DNA from: Alistipes sp.
Lineage (GTDB): Bacteria > Bacteroidota > Bacteroidia > Bacteroidales > Rikenellaceae
Assembly: GCA_017381935.1 (NCBI GenBank)
Contig: JAFOBG010000019.1
Location: 59,470 to 123,469 of the forward strand
Reading direction: 5' to 3'
DNA: 64,000 bases
Positions 36,558 to 44,075 of the stretch are shown piece by piece. The notes under the pieces were generated by a model that saw only the letters and a list, made by a program, of their open reading frames with translations, did not search any database and was not told the DNA's origin. The position numbers and the translations under genes were made by a program. Each line of letters opens with the position of its first letter. Within the stretch, counting starts at the first letter, position 1.

Positions 36558-37784
36558 TTACAGACCAATTACCTGGTTGCGAATAAGCATTGCAACACCC
36601 CATGCAGGAGCATTTGCACTCATCTTTGACAGACGGAATTTGGTATCCTTATATACAAGGTTGAGTGAGTATTTATTTGTTGCACTCTTAAGTGGTAACA
36701 TAATGTAATCACCTGCAGCTGCAAGGTTTCCTCCCACTATGACGGTCTCTGGATTGAAAATGTTGATAAGAATAGCTACAGCCTTACCAATCTTCTCTCC
36801 AGCCTCCTCGATAAGCTCTATTGAGAGGTTGTCGTCATTACGTGCAGCGTTGATAATGTCGTTTATATGGATAGTCTCGCCACTCTCGTACTTTGGACGC
36901 AGGATAGAGTTTGCTCCACCTCGAATAAGCTCACTCATCTTCTCTTCTATGGCAAGACCTGACACTTCAGTCTCAAGGCAGCCCTTCTTACCACAGAAGC
37001 ATATCTTCTCGTTATCGAAGAATGGAATATGACCAAACTCGCCGGCAAAACCATTCTTTCCATAGAATAGCTTGCCATTAACAACAATACCGATAGCCAC
37101 ACCAAGACCTAAGTGGAGGTAGAGTACGTTGCTCTCATCCTTAGAACGCCCATAAGTATATTCTGCATAGCAACGAGAACGAGTATCATTCTCAACCAAT
37201 ACACGGATGCCTACACGCTGCTCGATAATCTCTTTTAGAGATGTCTCAACGCTTGTGAAGTACTTGTAAGAACGACCCTGCTGTGTGTTTACACGACCTA
37301 CAATGCATACGCCAATACCGAGAATATGGTTCTTGTCTATGCCGCAGGTGTTGATAAAGTTGTCGATGTTATCACAAATCTTATCCAAACATTGTGTACG
37401 GTCGCTAAGCTCAAAGCTGTCATCTACCACCTCTTTGATAATGTTGTTCTGAAGGTCTGTAATGACAAATGTCATGCGGTCTCGGCCTACATTGATGCCG
37501 GCAAAATATATTGCTGTATTTGTTAATCCAAAGACATTTGGACGACGACCTCCTGGGGTTTCAACCTTTCCTAAGTCTGTTACAATACCCTCATCACATA
37601 GTTCTTGAACGAGCTTAGTGATTGTTGGTACACTGATTCTTAGTTCCTTTGTCAGCTCTGCAAGTGTGCTTTCACCGTTAGCTGCCATGTAGGCGATGAT
37701 GCTTCGCTTGATAATATTATTTTTATGCAAAAGACCTTTGTTTTCAGTCTCTTGATTGTTGAAAAAGTCGATTAATGAACTCAT
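36558..37784 (-). CDS. ROK-family transcriptional regulator
   Basis: A 408-residue protein with an N-terminal winged helix-turn-helix (STLAELTKELRISVPTITKLVQEL) and a ROK domain. The zinc/ROK signature ICFCGKKGCLETE and GFAGEFGHIPF are present. ROK regulators sense sugars or their phosphates. The ATG at 37784 is chosen; a GTG at 37814 lies inside the -7 box. It abuts the GNAT-Rpe gene, so it may control sugar or pentose metabolism (inference). Confidence 0.88.
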   Translation of the reverse strand: MSSLIDFFNNQETENKGLLHKNNIIKRSIIAYMAANGESTLAELTKELRISVPTITKLVQELCDEGIVTDLGKVETPGGRRPNVFGLTNTAIYFAGINVGRDRMTFVITDLQNNIIKEVVDDSFELSDRTQCLDKICDNIDNFINTCGIDKNHILGIGVCIVGRVNTQQGRSYKYFTSVETSLKEIIEQRVGIRVLVENDTRSRCYAEYTYGRSKDESNVLYLHLGLGVAIGIVVNGKLFYGKNGFAGEFGHIPFFDNEKICFCGKKGCLETEVSGLAIEEKMSELIRGGANSILRPKYESGETIHINDIINAARNDDNLSIELIEEAGEKIGKAVAILINIFNPETVIVGGNLAAAGDYIMLPLKSATNKYSLNLVYKDTKFRLSKMSANAPAWGVAMLIRNQVIGL

Positions 37785-37813
37785 GTTTACGCTTTTTGAT
37801 TTACTAACCGCCA

Positions 37814-37821
37814 CAAATATA
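37814..37821 (-). promoter_or_regulatory. ROK gene -7 box
   Basis: TATATTTG on the minus strand, 29 nt before the ATG. It overlaps the alternative GTG start. Confidence 0.55.
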
Positions 37822-37822
37822 G

Positions 37823-37850
37823 TAAAAAAGAGTGGAAATGCACCACTCTT
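37823..37850 (-). terminator. fabD terminator
   Basis: AAGAGTGG/CCACTCTT 8-bp stem (37828-37835 with 37843-37850), 7-nt loop, followed on the minus strand by six T. It ends the fabD transcript just before the ROK promoter. Confidence 0.8.
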
Positions 37851-37882
37851 TATTAAATTTTTTCAGAAAAATTGTAAAAATC

Positions 37883-38761
37883 TTAAAGATAGCTTATGCT
37901 CTCGGCCTCTACATTGCTTGAACACTTGCTAATAAGTCCTCTGAGAACAGTGCCGCAACCAACCTCTGTAAAAGAGGTAATGCCATTTGCAATCATGTTA
38001 TTCACGCTCTGTTCCCATAGTACGGGAGAGGTTAGTTGGTCTATAAGATTCTCTTTAATTTTTTGAGGGTCGGTATATGGGAGTGCATCCACATTTTGAT
38101 AGATAGGGCAGAGTGGAGTAATAAATTCTACTTGAGCAATGGCTTGCTCAAGCTCTTCTCTTGCACTTTGCATAAGTGGAGAGTGAAATGCACCTCCAAC
38201 AGCGAGAGTAATTGCACGACGAGCTCCTGCCTCTTTGAGTCTTTGGCAGGCCTCATTTACAGCCTCTACACTGCCTGAAATTACAGTTTGTCCGGGACAG
38301 TTGTAATTCGCTGTTACCACAATACCGTTACACATGGCGCAAATCGTCTCAATCTTATCATTTGATAGACCGAGTATTGCTGCCATTGTGCCGGCTTGTT
38401 CTTGACAAGCTCTCTGCATTGCTGCAGCACGCTTAGATACAAGTCTAAGACCATCTTCAAACTCGATAGCACCTGATGTAACAAGGGCCGAAAACTCTCC
38501 TAAAGAGTGCCCAGCAACGGCATCTGGAGTAATGCCCAGCATTTTTGCTAATATTGTAGAGTGAAGGAATACTGCGGGCTGGGTAACGTTGGTGAGTCTG
38601 AGTTCCTCTGTTGTGCCATCAAACATTATATCTGTAATGCGAAATCCGAGAATATCGTTAGCTCTCTCAAATAGCTCTTTTGCTGCTGTAGAGTTGTTAT
38701 ACAACTCTTTTCCCATTGCTGGATATTGAGAGCCTTGTCCTGGAAAAACAAATGCTTTCAT
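37883..38761 (-). CDS. fabD: Malonyl-CoA:ACP transacylase
   Basis: A 292-residue FabD, which loads malonyl groups onto ACP for fatty acid synthesis. The nucleophile elbow GHSLGEFSAL has S86. GQGSQ (8-12), the arginine in QRACQEQAG and the histidine in GGAFHSPLM complete the active site. Length matches the family. It is a single gene with its own -7 box (plus 38785-38792). Confidence 0.95.
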   Translation of the reverse strand: MKAFVFPGQGSQYPAMGKELYNNSTAAKELFERANDILGFRITDIMFDGTTEELRLTNVTQPAVFLHSTILAKMLGITPDAVAGHSLGEFSALVTSGAIEFEDGLRLVSKRAAAMQRACQEQAGTMAAILGLSNDKIETICAMCNGIVVTANYNCPGQTVISGSVEAVNEACQRLKEAGARRAITLAVGGAFHSPLMQSAREELEQAIAQVEFITPLCPIYQNVDALPYTDPQKIKENLIDQLTSPVLWEQSVNNMIANGITSFTEVGCGTVLRGLISKCSSNVEAESISYL

Positions 38762-38784
38762 AACTTTATTATCTTTTGTAACTA

Positions 38785-38812
38785 CAAAAATACAAATTTT
38801 TTCCTATCTTTG
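38785..38812. promoter_or_regulatory. Divergent -7 boxes between fabD and the phosphoesterase gene
   Basis: TATTTTTG on the minus strand (plus 38785-38792) faces fabD. TATCTTTG (38805-38812, plus) is 29 nt before the phosphoesterase lipoprotein ATG. No good -33 was found for either. Confidence 0.5.
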
Positions 38813-38841
38813 GCCTGTAAAACCTAAAAACCTAAAATATC

Positions 38842-41286
38842 ATGTATAGAGTTATACTTTTTGTCTTTGTAATTCTATTGTCTATTACCTCTTGCTCGAA
38901 GAGCGACAATGGTATTACAGATGAGCCTGTCGTAACACCTCCAAGCGAGGAGATAACAACAATTACGGCTAAAATCAATAATAATACTCGAGCCTCTGCT
39001 ATTGTAAGTAGTGATAACCTTATGGCTTATTGGAGTGAGAGTGATAAGTTGCTTGTTACAAATCTGACTCAGCAGTCAACCTTTACTCTTGCAAATGGTG
39101 CAGGCAGTGCTAACGGTAGGTTTAATGGTTCTATTCAGGCGGGAGGACAGCCTCTTTATGCTCTATATCCTGCAACTGCAGCAACTATAGGTAGTGGCTG
39201 TATAAATATTACAATTCCTCAGACTCAGAGTTACTCTGCACAAAAGGGAAACAATCTGAAAGATAAGGTTGTGCTTTTTGGCTCCTCTTCAGAGGATGAT
39301 AATACCAATGTGGCACTATCGGTTGTTGTGTCGGCTGTACGCTTTGATATAACCTTACCTAAGGAGCGAGAGATACGTTCCGTAACTATGACCTCGGAGC
39401 AAAAAGGCTTTGTAGGAGCGAGTACTTTGGATATTACCTCTGCAACAATGCTCTCGGCTGAGAGCAAGTCGCTTACTCTGACTTATGCAAGTCCAGCAAA
39501 GGGTACATCTATAGATGGATGGGTTGCAACTGCTACAGTTGACTTGACCACTGAAGAGAAGGTGCTCTACGATATTGAGACCGATAAAGAGAGTTATACC
39601 TTCTGTCATATCCCTAAGGCTAAGTTTGAGGCGGGAAAGGCTTATACTGTAAATCTCTCAGTTGACGATTATGCACAGATTGAGAAACGAGAGGATCTGA
39701 AAGATGGTCAGTTTTACTCAAGTGCGGGTATGCCTGAACCAGAGCCTGAACCAGGGTCTGTGGCAAAGGGTATTATTACATATAACGACGGCACTCCTGC
39801 AGCAGGAGTATCTGTGTCGGATGGTTTTACTGTCGTTCAGACTGCATCAGACGGTAGTTATAGCCTTAAACCGCATAAAGATACATGGTATATCTACTAC
39901 TCTCTTCCGGCAGATTGTATGGCGATGGTGAATAGTAAAGGCCATCCGCAGTTCTATACTAAGTATGAGCCTGAGAGGTTTGTATATAACTTTACTTTGA
40001 CTAAAAATGCCGGAGGTAAGGAGAGTAAGTTCGCACTTTTCTGCCTTGCTGACCCACAGTGTAGTAGTGAGGCTTCTCGTAAGCGATTCCAGACCGAGTC
40101 TGTGCCTCATATTAAGGCTCTTGCGGAGAGTAAGGGTATTCCTTGTTATGGCGTAACACTTGGAGATATTGTAAGTTCAGGTGATAGTAAGGATACTAAT
40201 CCACACTTGCCATATATGCGAGATCATATGTCGAAGAGTAAGACAGGTATTCCTATCTATCAGACTATGGGTAACCACGACTATCTCTACTTTAACCCAT
40301 CGCAGCCTATTGAGGCAGATGAGACATCATCCACCTACAATATTAAGGCACAGCGTCTGTTTGAGGATATCTTCGGTCCGATAAACCACTCGTGGAATCG
40401 TAGTGATGCACATATCGTCTGCATGCGTGATATGTTGTGGAATTCTAATAGTAAGGGTGGCGACTACTCGTTAGGTTTTAGTGATGAGCAGTATGAGTGG
40501 CTCAAACAGGATTTATCGTTTGTGCCGAAGGATAAATTGGTTATTCTCTGCGTGCATATACCTCTTGTTAACTCAACAAAGAAGAATGTTCAGAAGGTTA
40601 TCGCTCTGCTGGCACAGTATCAGGAGGCTCATATTATGGCAGGTCATACTCACTATACTCGTAATGAACCTACACTCTCAAGTGGTGTTTATGAACATGT
40701 TCACGGTGCTGTATGTGGTGCTTGGTGGCACTCTAATACTAATGGCGATGGAACACCTAATGGCTATGGCGTTTATGATATAGAGGGCAATAAGATTGTT
40801 AATTGGTACTATCAGGGCGTGAATACAGGGATGAATGACCGAGATTATCAGATACGTCTCTATCGAGGTAACCATAAAAGCGGTGGAAAGTATGAGTACT
40901 TTGCACAGCAGCATGGCGACGGAGTGCTACTTGCCAATATCTTTAATGCGGATGATAGCTGGACTATTAAAGTATATGAGGATGGCGTTTATAGTGGTAT
41001 AATGAGTAAGATACCATATAAGAAAGAGGAGCCAACAAAGGGTACCGGTATTGATAATCCGACTAAACCATCTGTTCAGTCTAGTCAGGATTGGTGGGCT
41101 ATCGGCTATTTAGTTGGCGTGAAGAACCGTAGTCGTAGTAGCTATTTTACAAGTTGTTTCCACCTATATAAATATACATTGAAGAATAAAAACGCTGCTG
41201 TTCGTGTTGAGGCTACAGACCGTTTCGGCCGAACATATTCAAGCTCAACTATAATTGGTGATTACGATTATACGCTTAATAAATAG
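38842..41286 (+). CDS. Fimbrillin-like head + calcineurin-type phosphoesterase lipoprotein (paralog A)
   Basis: An 814-residue lipoprotein (lipobox ITSC). Residues about 35-280 look like a fimbrillin/Mfa-like beta domain (TRASA, WSESDKLLV, ALYPATA). A short acidic-proline linker (EPEPEPG, near 297-303) follows, then a carboxypeptidase-regulatory-like strand unit (TPAAGVSVSDGF). The metallophosphoesterase domain has D404-P-Q406, GD (441-442), GNHD (477-480), H572 and GHTH (601-604). The first motif is DPQ instead of DxH, as seen in this Bacteroidota family (PF16370/PF16371 type). The C-terminal ~140 residues are beta-rich. It is predicted to be membrane-anchored and outward facing; the substrate is unknown. 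A close paralog is encoded at 44.1 kb. Confidence 0.85.
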   Translation: MYRVILFVFVILLSITSCSKSDNGITDEPVVTPPSEEITTITAKINNNTRASAIVSSDNLMAYWSESDKLLVTNLTQQSTFTLANGAGSANGRFNGSIQAGGQPLYALYPATAATIGSGCINITIPQTQSYSAQKGNNLKDKVVLFGSSSEDDNTNVALSVVVSAVRFDITLPKEREIRSVTMTSEQKGFVGASTLDITSATMLSAESKSLTLTYASPAKGTSIDGWVATATVDLTTEEKVLYDIETDKESYTFCHIPKAKFEAGKAYTVNLSVDDYAQIEKREDLKDGQFYSSAGMPEPEPEPGSVAKGIITYNDGTPAAGVSVSDGFTVVQTASDGSYSLKPHKDTWYIYYSLPADCMAMVNSKGHPQFYTKYEPERFVYNFTLTKNAGGKESKFALFCLADPQCSSEASRKRFQTESVPHIKALAESKGIPCYGVTLGDIVSSGDSKDTNPHLPYMRDHMSKSKTGIPIYQTMGNHDYLYFNPSQPIEADETSSTYNIKAQRLFEDIFGPINHSWNRSDAHIVCMRDMLWNSNSKGGDYSLGFSDEQYEWLKQDLSFVPKDKLVILCVHIPLVNSTKKNVQKVIALLAQYQEAHIMAGHTHYTRNEPTLSSGVYEHVHGAVCGAWWHSNTNGDGTPNGYGVYDIEGNKIVNWYYQGVNTGMNDRDYQIRLYRGNHKSGGKYEYFAQQHGDGVLLANIFNADDSWTIKVYEDGVYSGIMSKIPYKKEEPTKGTGIDNPTKPSVQSSQDWWAIGYLVGVKNRSRSSYFTSCFHLYKYTLKNKNAAVRVEATDRFGRTYSSSTIIGDYDYTLNK

Positions 41287-41319
41287 CTCTTGTTAGAGTG
41301 TAATGGCATTTAATACTTG

Positions 41320-41362
41320 AATGGTCGGCTGGTCGAATATAGAAAACGACCAGCCGACCATT
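41320..41362 (+). repeat. Perfect 16-bp inverted repeat
   Basis: AATGGTCGGCTGGTCG (41320-41335) and its exact complement (41347-41362) flank an 11-nt loop. There is no T tract after either arm. It lies 34 nt after the phosphoesterase stop. Confidence 0.9.
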
Positions 41363-41393
41363 GCTTGTATGATTATAGTATGTGTGTGGCACT

Positions 41394-41418
41394 AAAAAAA
41401 GACATCAAACCAATGTCT
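41394..41418 (-). terminator. Terminator of the cold-shock gene
   Basis: Minus strand AGACAT/ATGTCT stem (plus 41400-41405 with 41413-41418) followed by a run of T. Confidence 0.65.
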
Positions 41419-41437
41419 CTTATTAAGTTGTAGGCTA

Positions 41438-41644
41438 TTACTCCTTCTCAATAGCTACAACATTGATAGCTTGCTCGCCTCTATCGACTGCCTCAATTTC
41501 GAAGCTGACACGCTGACCCTCAGATAGAGCCTTAAAACCATCTTTGATAATACCAGAGTAGTGAACAAAGACCTCTTTCCCGTCTTCGCAGATTAGAAAT
41601 CCGAATCCCTTTTTATTGTCGAACCATTTGACCTTTCCTTCCAT
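41438..41644 (-). CDS. Cold-shock domain protein
   Basis: A 68-residue CspA-family nucleic-acid chaperone. RNP1 is KGFGFL and RNP2 VFVHYS. I start at the ATG at 41644 (MEGKVKWF); the longer frame to 41752 would need residues unlike the family. A TACTTTTG box (plus 41675-41682) gives a ~30-nt leader. Confidence 0.95.
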   Translation of the reverse strand: MEGKVKWFDNKKGFGFLICEDGKEVFVHYSGIIKDGFKALSEGQRVSFEIEAVDRGEQAINVVAIEKE

Positions 41645-41674
41645 TTTATCGTGTGTGTTTATGATTAACGAGCA

Positions 41675-41682
41675 CAAAAGTA
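41675..41682 (-). promoter_or_regulatory. -7 box of the cold-shock gene
   Basis: TACTTTTG on the minus strand, 30 nt before the ATG. Confidence 0.5.
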
Positions 41683-41753
41683 CAAAAAAAATCCTATCGT
41701 TGTTCTCTAAGGTAGAAATAAATTTAGCTAAAAAAATATTTTTATTAGCCAAT

Positions 41754-43685
41754 TTACCATCTCTTGTTGATTATTATGGGTGCAACGCATGGCTCAAATA
41801 CTTTATTATCAGTAGTATAGGAGCAGCTGGATATTTTTGGTAAATGATTGTTTAAAAAATCGTATTTTTTAAACTCGTTTAGGTCATATACCCACTCAGA
41901 ACCATAAGAAAGTTTGTGAATACGGTAATATATAGCTTCTCTGGATGGTGCGTTAAATCCTCCTGTATTCTTGTTCATTATACTCTCTTCTGTTGGTTTA
42001 TAGACACCATAAGCATACGAAGATGCTCCTTCGAATACCCCTAAGCCTTGAGCTCTGTATCTATAGTCCGAGAGTAGTGCGGACCATTTTACAAAGTTTG
42101 GACTATGATATATATCTGTATTACGTAGCCAACCGTATTTTTCTCTAATCTCGCGGGCTTTCTTTTGCTCTGCAGGTATTGTCCCCATACCCTCTAATGT
42201 GTATTCGTCGTCGAGTTTTGCAAAACCATGCCCACATGCCTCATGTAACACTAAGGCTGTAAATAGTTCTTGACTCTCTGTTAGCGGGATATATGCAATA
42301 GCTGCACCTGAACCATAATCGCCATACTCAGGGAAGTACATATAGCTCGTTCCTGCATACTTATTACTATTGATAACCACTACAATAAGGGTTTGGTTTA
42401 GTTGCTCTTTAGAGACAACCCTCTGTGCATATTCAAAACACTTTTCATCATCTCCGCCTACTAAAGTGCCCTCTCCAAAGTAGCATGATAAAGCAGTCTG
42501 CGCACCACTTGCATAGATCTCATTGAGTGATACGGCAGTTATAGCATATACGTTAAATAGCTCTCTAAAGTGCTTAAAAGGCTCTTGACTAAAGATAATA
42601 TCAGTTGTGCGACGCATAACTTCCATATATCTGCCATCATCTACCATCCGATCTGTAAAGCCGTCAGCCATCAATATTATATCTATACCGGCTCCTTCTG
42701 TTGCTTTTTGTAGTTGTAAAACATCTCCATCTTTAGAAAAGTCGGTAGAATAGTAGAGGTCAGGGCGTATAATCTGAGTAAATAGAGTATCTACGACCGA
42801 GACAATATTGCCTCTACTCTCTACACAGTCGCTAAATACTAAATTCCCTTCATTGTCAAACATCGTTACTGTTGGGTATAGACCTACGGGGTAATAGATG
42901 GCGTTATGTTGACTTAGCGGATTATCCTCACTTACTGTAGCTACTTTCCAATCTATGCCATACTGCTCCACTGTAGTTGCCACTTTATCACTCTCTGCAG
43001 CCCAACTTATAATTTCAAGACCATACTCCTTATATTTATTATATATAGGTTGCAGGGTCTTTATAAAGTCGAGTTTATCTGCAGACCATTGAAAGAGTAT
43101 TGTATATGTGTTGTGGGCATACTCCTCTCTGTTGAGTGTAAAATTCTCTCCGGATAGTAATGTCAGATTTAGTTCAGGTGCAGTAATACCGCAATTGTAT
43201 AGATTAAACCTATTATAACGATTGTTAAGCACTGTATAGCCCCATGTGTAACGCCACCCATCAATACAGTTTAACGAAGATGGTATCTGTCCAGACATAA
43301 GGTTATTGTACAATGCAAGTTGAGATAGCTTTTTTAGTTTACCGTAACATTCAGGTATAGAGCCTTTAATACTGTTAGAAGCCAGATTAAGACTCTTTAG
43401 CTCTGTTAATTGAGATATCTCTTCGGGAAGAGTCCCTGTCAGATTATTATTAAATAGGTCTATGGCATATACTCGCCCTTGGTAGGTATAAACTCCATAC
43501 CACTCTTCAAGAGGGGTGTCGCTACACCAATTTGTGTTATTGACCCAATTGTCGCCATCTGTAGCTATGTATAAAGCCTCTAATGCATTATAATCTATAT
43601 GACGCTCACTCTGCTCTATTTCCGAAAAAGTGTCGTTACAAGCAGATAGAAACCATGCAAGAAGTATAAACCACATTCTCCACAT
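41754..43685 (-). CDS. LRR + thioredoxin-like + M64 peptidase lipoprotein
   Basis: A 643-residue lipoprotein (lipobox LSAC). About 30-150: leucine-rich repeats (LTGTLPEEISQLTELKSLNLASNSI). About 185-310: a thioredoxin/TlpA-like fold in which the usual CxxC is replaced by SADK (FQWSADKLDFI). About 340-590: M64 (IgA peptidase-like) zinc metallopeptidase with HEACGH at 481-486 and the third ligand region KLDDEY. The combination suggests a cell-surface protease with a binding N terminus. The name 'IgA peptidase' describes the family only. ATG 43685 is used; a Met at 43676 is also possible. Confidence 0.85.
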   Translation of the reverse strand: MWRMWFILLAWFLSACNDTFSEIEQSERHIDYNALEALYIATDGDNWVNNTNWCSDTPLEEWYGVYTYQGRVYAIDLFNNNLTGTLPEEISQLTELKSLNLASNSIKGSIPECYGKLKKLSQLALYNNLMSGQIPSSLNCIDGWRYTWGYTVLNNRYNRFNLYNCGITAPELNLTLLSGENFTLNREEYAHNTYTILFQWSADKLDFIKTLQPIYNKYKEYGLEIISWAAESDKVATTVEQYGIDWKVATVSEDNPLSQHNAIYYPVGLYPTVTMFDNEGNLVFSDCVESRGNIVSVVDTLFTQIIRPDLYYSTDFSKDGDVLQLQKATEGAGIDIILMADGFTDRMVDDGRYMEVMRRTTDIIFSQEPFKHFRELFNVYAITAVSLNEIYASGAQTALSCYFGEGTLVGGDDEKCFEYAQRVVSKEQLNQTLIVVVINSNKYAGTSYMYFPEYGDYGSGAAIAYIPLTESQELFTALVLHEACGHGFAKLDDEYTLEGMGTIPAEQKKAREIREKYGWLRNTDIYHSPNFVKWSALLSDYRYRAQGLGVFEGASSYAYGVYKPTEESIMNKNTGGFNAPSREAIYYRIHKLSYGSEWVYDLNEFKKYDFLNNHLPKISSCSYTTDNKVFEPCVAPIIINKRW

Positions 43686-43703
43686 ACAAAGCTACATTTG
43701 ATA

Positions 43704-43711
43704 CAAAGATA
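43704..43711 (-). promoter_or_regulatory. M64 gene -7 box
   Basis: TATCTTTG on the minus strand, 18 nt before ATG 43685. A second match, TAGCTTTG (plus 43687-43694), lies too close to the start to serve it. Confidence 0.55.
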
Positions 43712-43809
43712 ATGATTTTTTTAGAATAATGTAACTCTGTAATAATTAGACAGTAAAATAGGTGAAGAAAAATAATTGTAAAATTTTTTTAATATTTTTC
43801 TTGAAAAAG

Positions 43810-43840
43810 TTTGCAGGATTAAAAAAAATGCCTACCTTTG
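43810..43840 (+). promoter_or_regulatory. tRNA-Pro promoter
   Basis: TTTG (43810-43813), 19-nt spacer, TACCTTTG (43833-43840). The following CACTCGCAAT matches the tRNA-Lys promoter downstream sequence. Confidence 0.85.
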
Positions 43841-43857
43841 CACTCGCAATACGACAA

Positions 43858-43932
43858 CGGGGTGTAGCGCAGTCCGGTTAGCGCATCTGGTTTGGGACCA
43901 GAGGGTCACAGGTTCGAATCCTGTTACCCCGA
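43858..43932 (+). tRNA. tRNA-Pro (TGG)
   Basis: A 75-nt cloverleaf. The acceptor CGGGGTG pairs with TACCCCG, the anticodon stem TCTGG/CCAGA encloses loop TTTGGGA giving anticodon TGG, and the T arm is ACAGG-TTCGAAT-CCTGT. Discriminator A. CCA is not encoded. Confidence 0.95.
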
Positions 43933-43935
43933 CAG

Positions 43936-43965
43936 AGAGAGGTTGATAAGACCTCTCTTTTTTGT
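43936..43965 (+). terminator. tRNA-Pro terminator
   Basis: AGAGAGGT/ACCTCTCT stem (43936-43943 with 43951-43958), then a T run. Confidence 0.85.
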
Positions 43966-44013
43966 TATATCTATCCGAGATACCCTAAAAAGATTGAAAA
44001 AACGAAGAAAAAG

Positions 44014-44045
44014 ATTGTAATTTCTTCGAAAAAGTAGTAATTTTG
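44014..44045 (+). promoter_or_regulatory. Promoter of phosphoesterase paralog B
   Basis: ATTG (44014-44017), 20-nt spacer, TAATTTTG (44038-44045), 30 nt before the ATG. Confidence 0.6.
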
Positions 44046-44075
44046 ACAGTTAAAACCTATTAAAAGTTATTTCTT

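Noticed and set aside
41645-41752. Longer N terminus for the cold-shock protein
   Set aside because: Cold-shock proteins begin at MEGKVKWF, and a -7 box lies within the extension.
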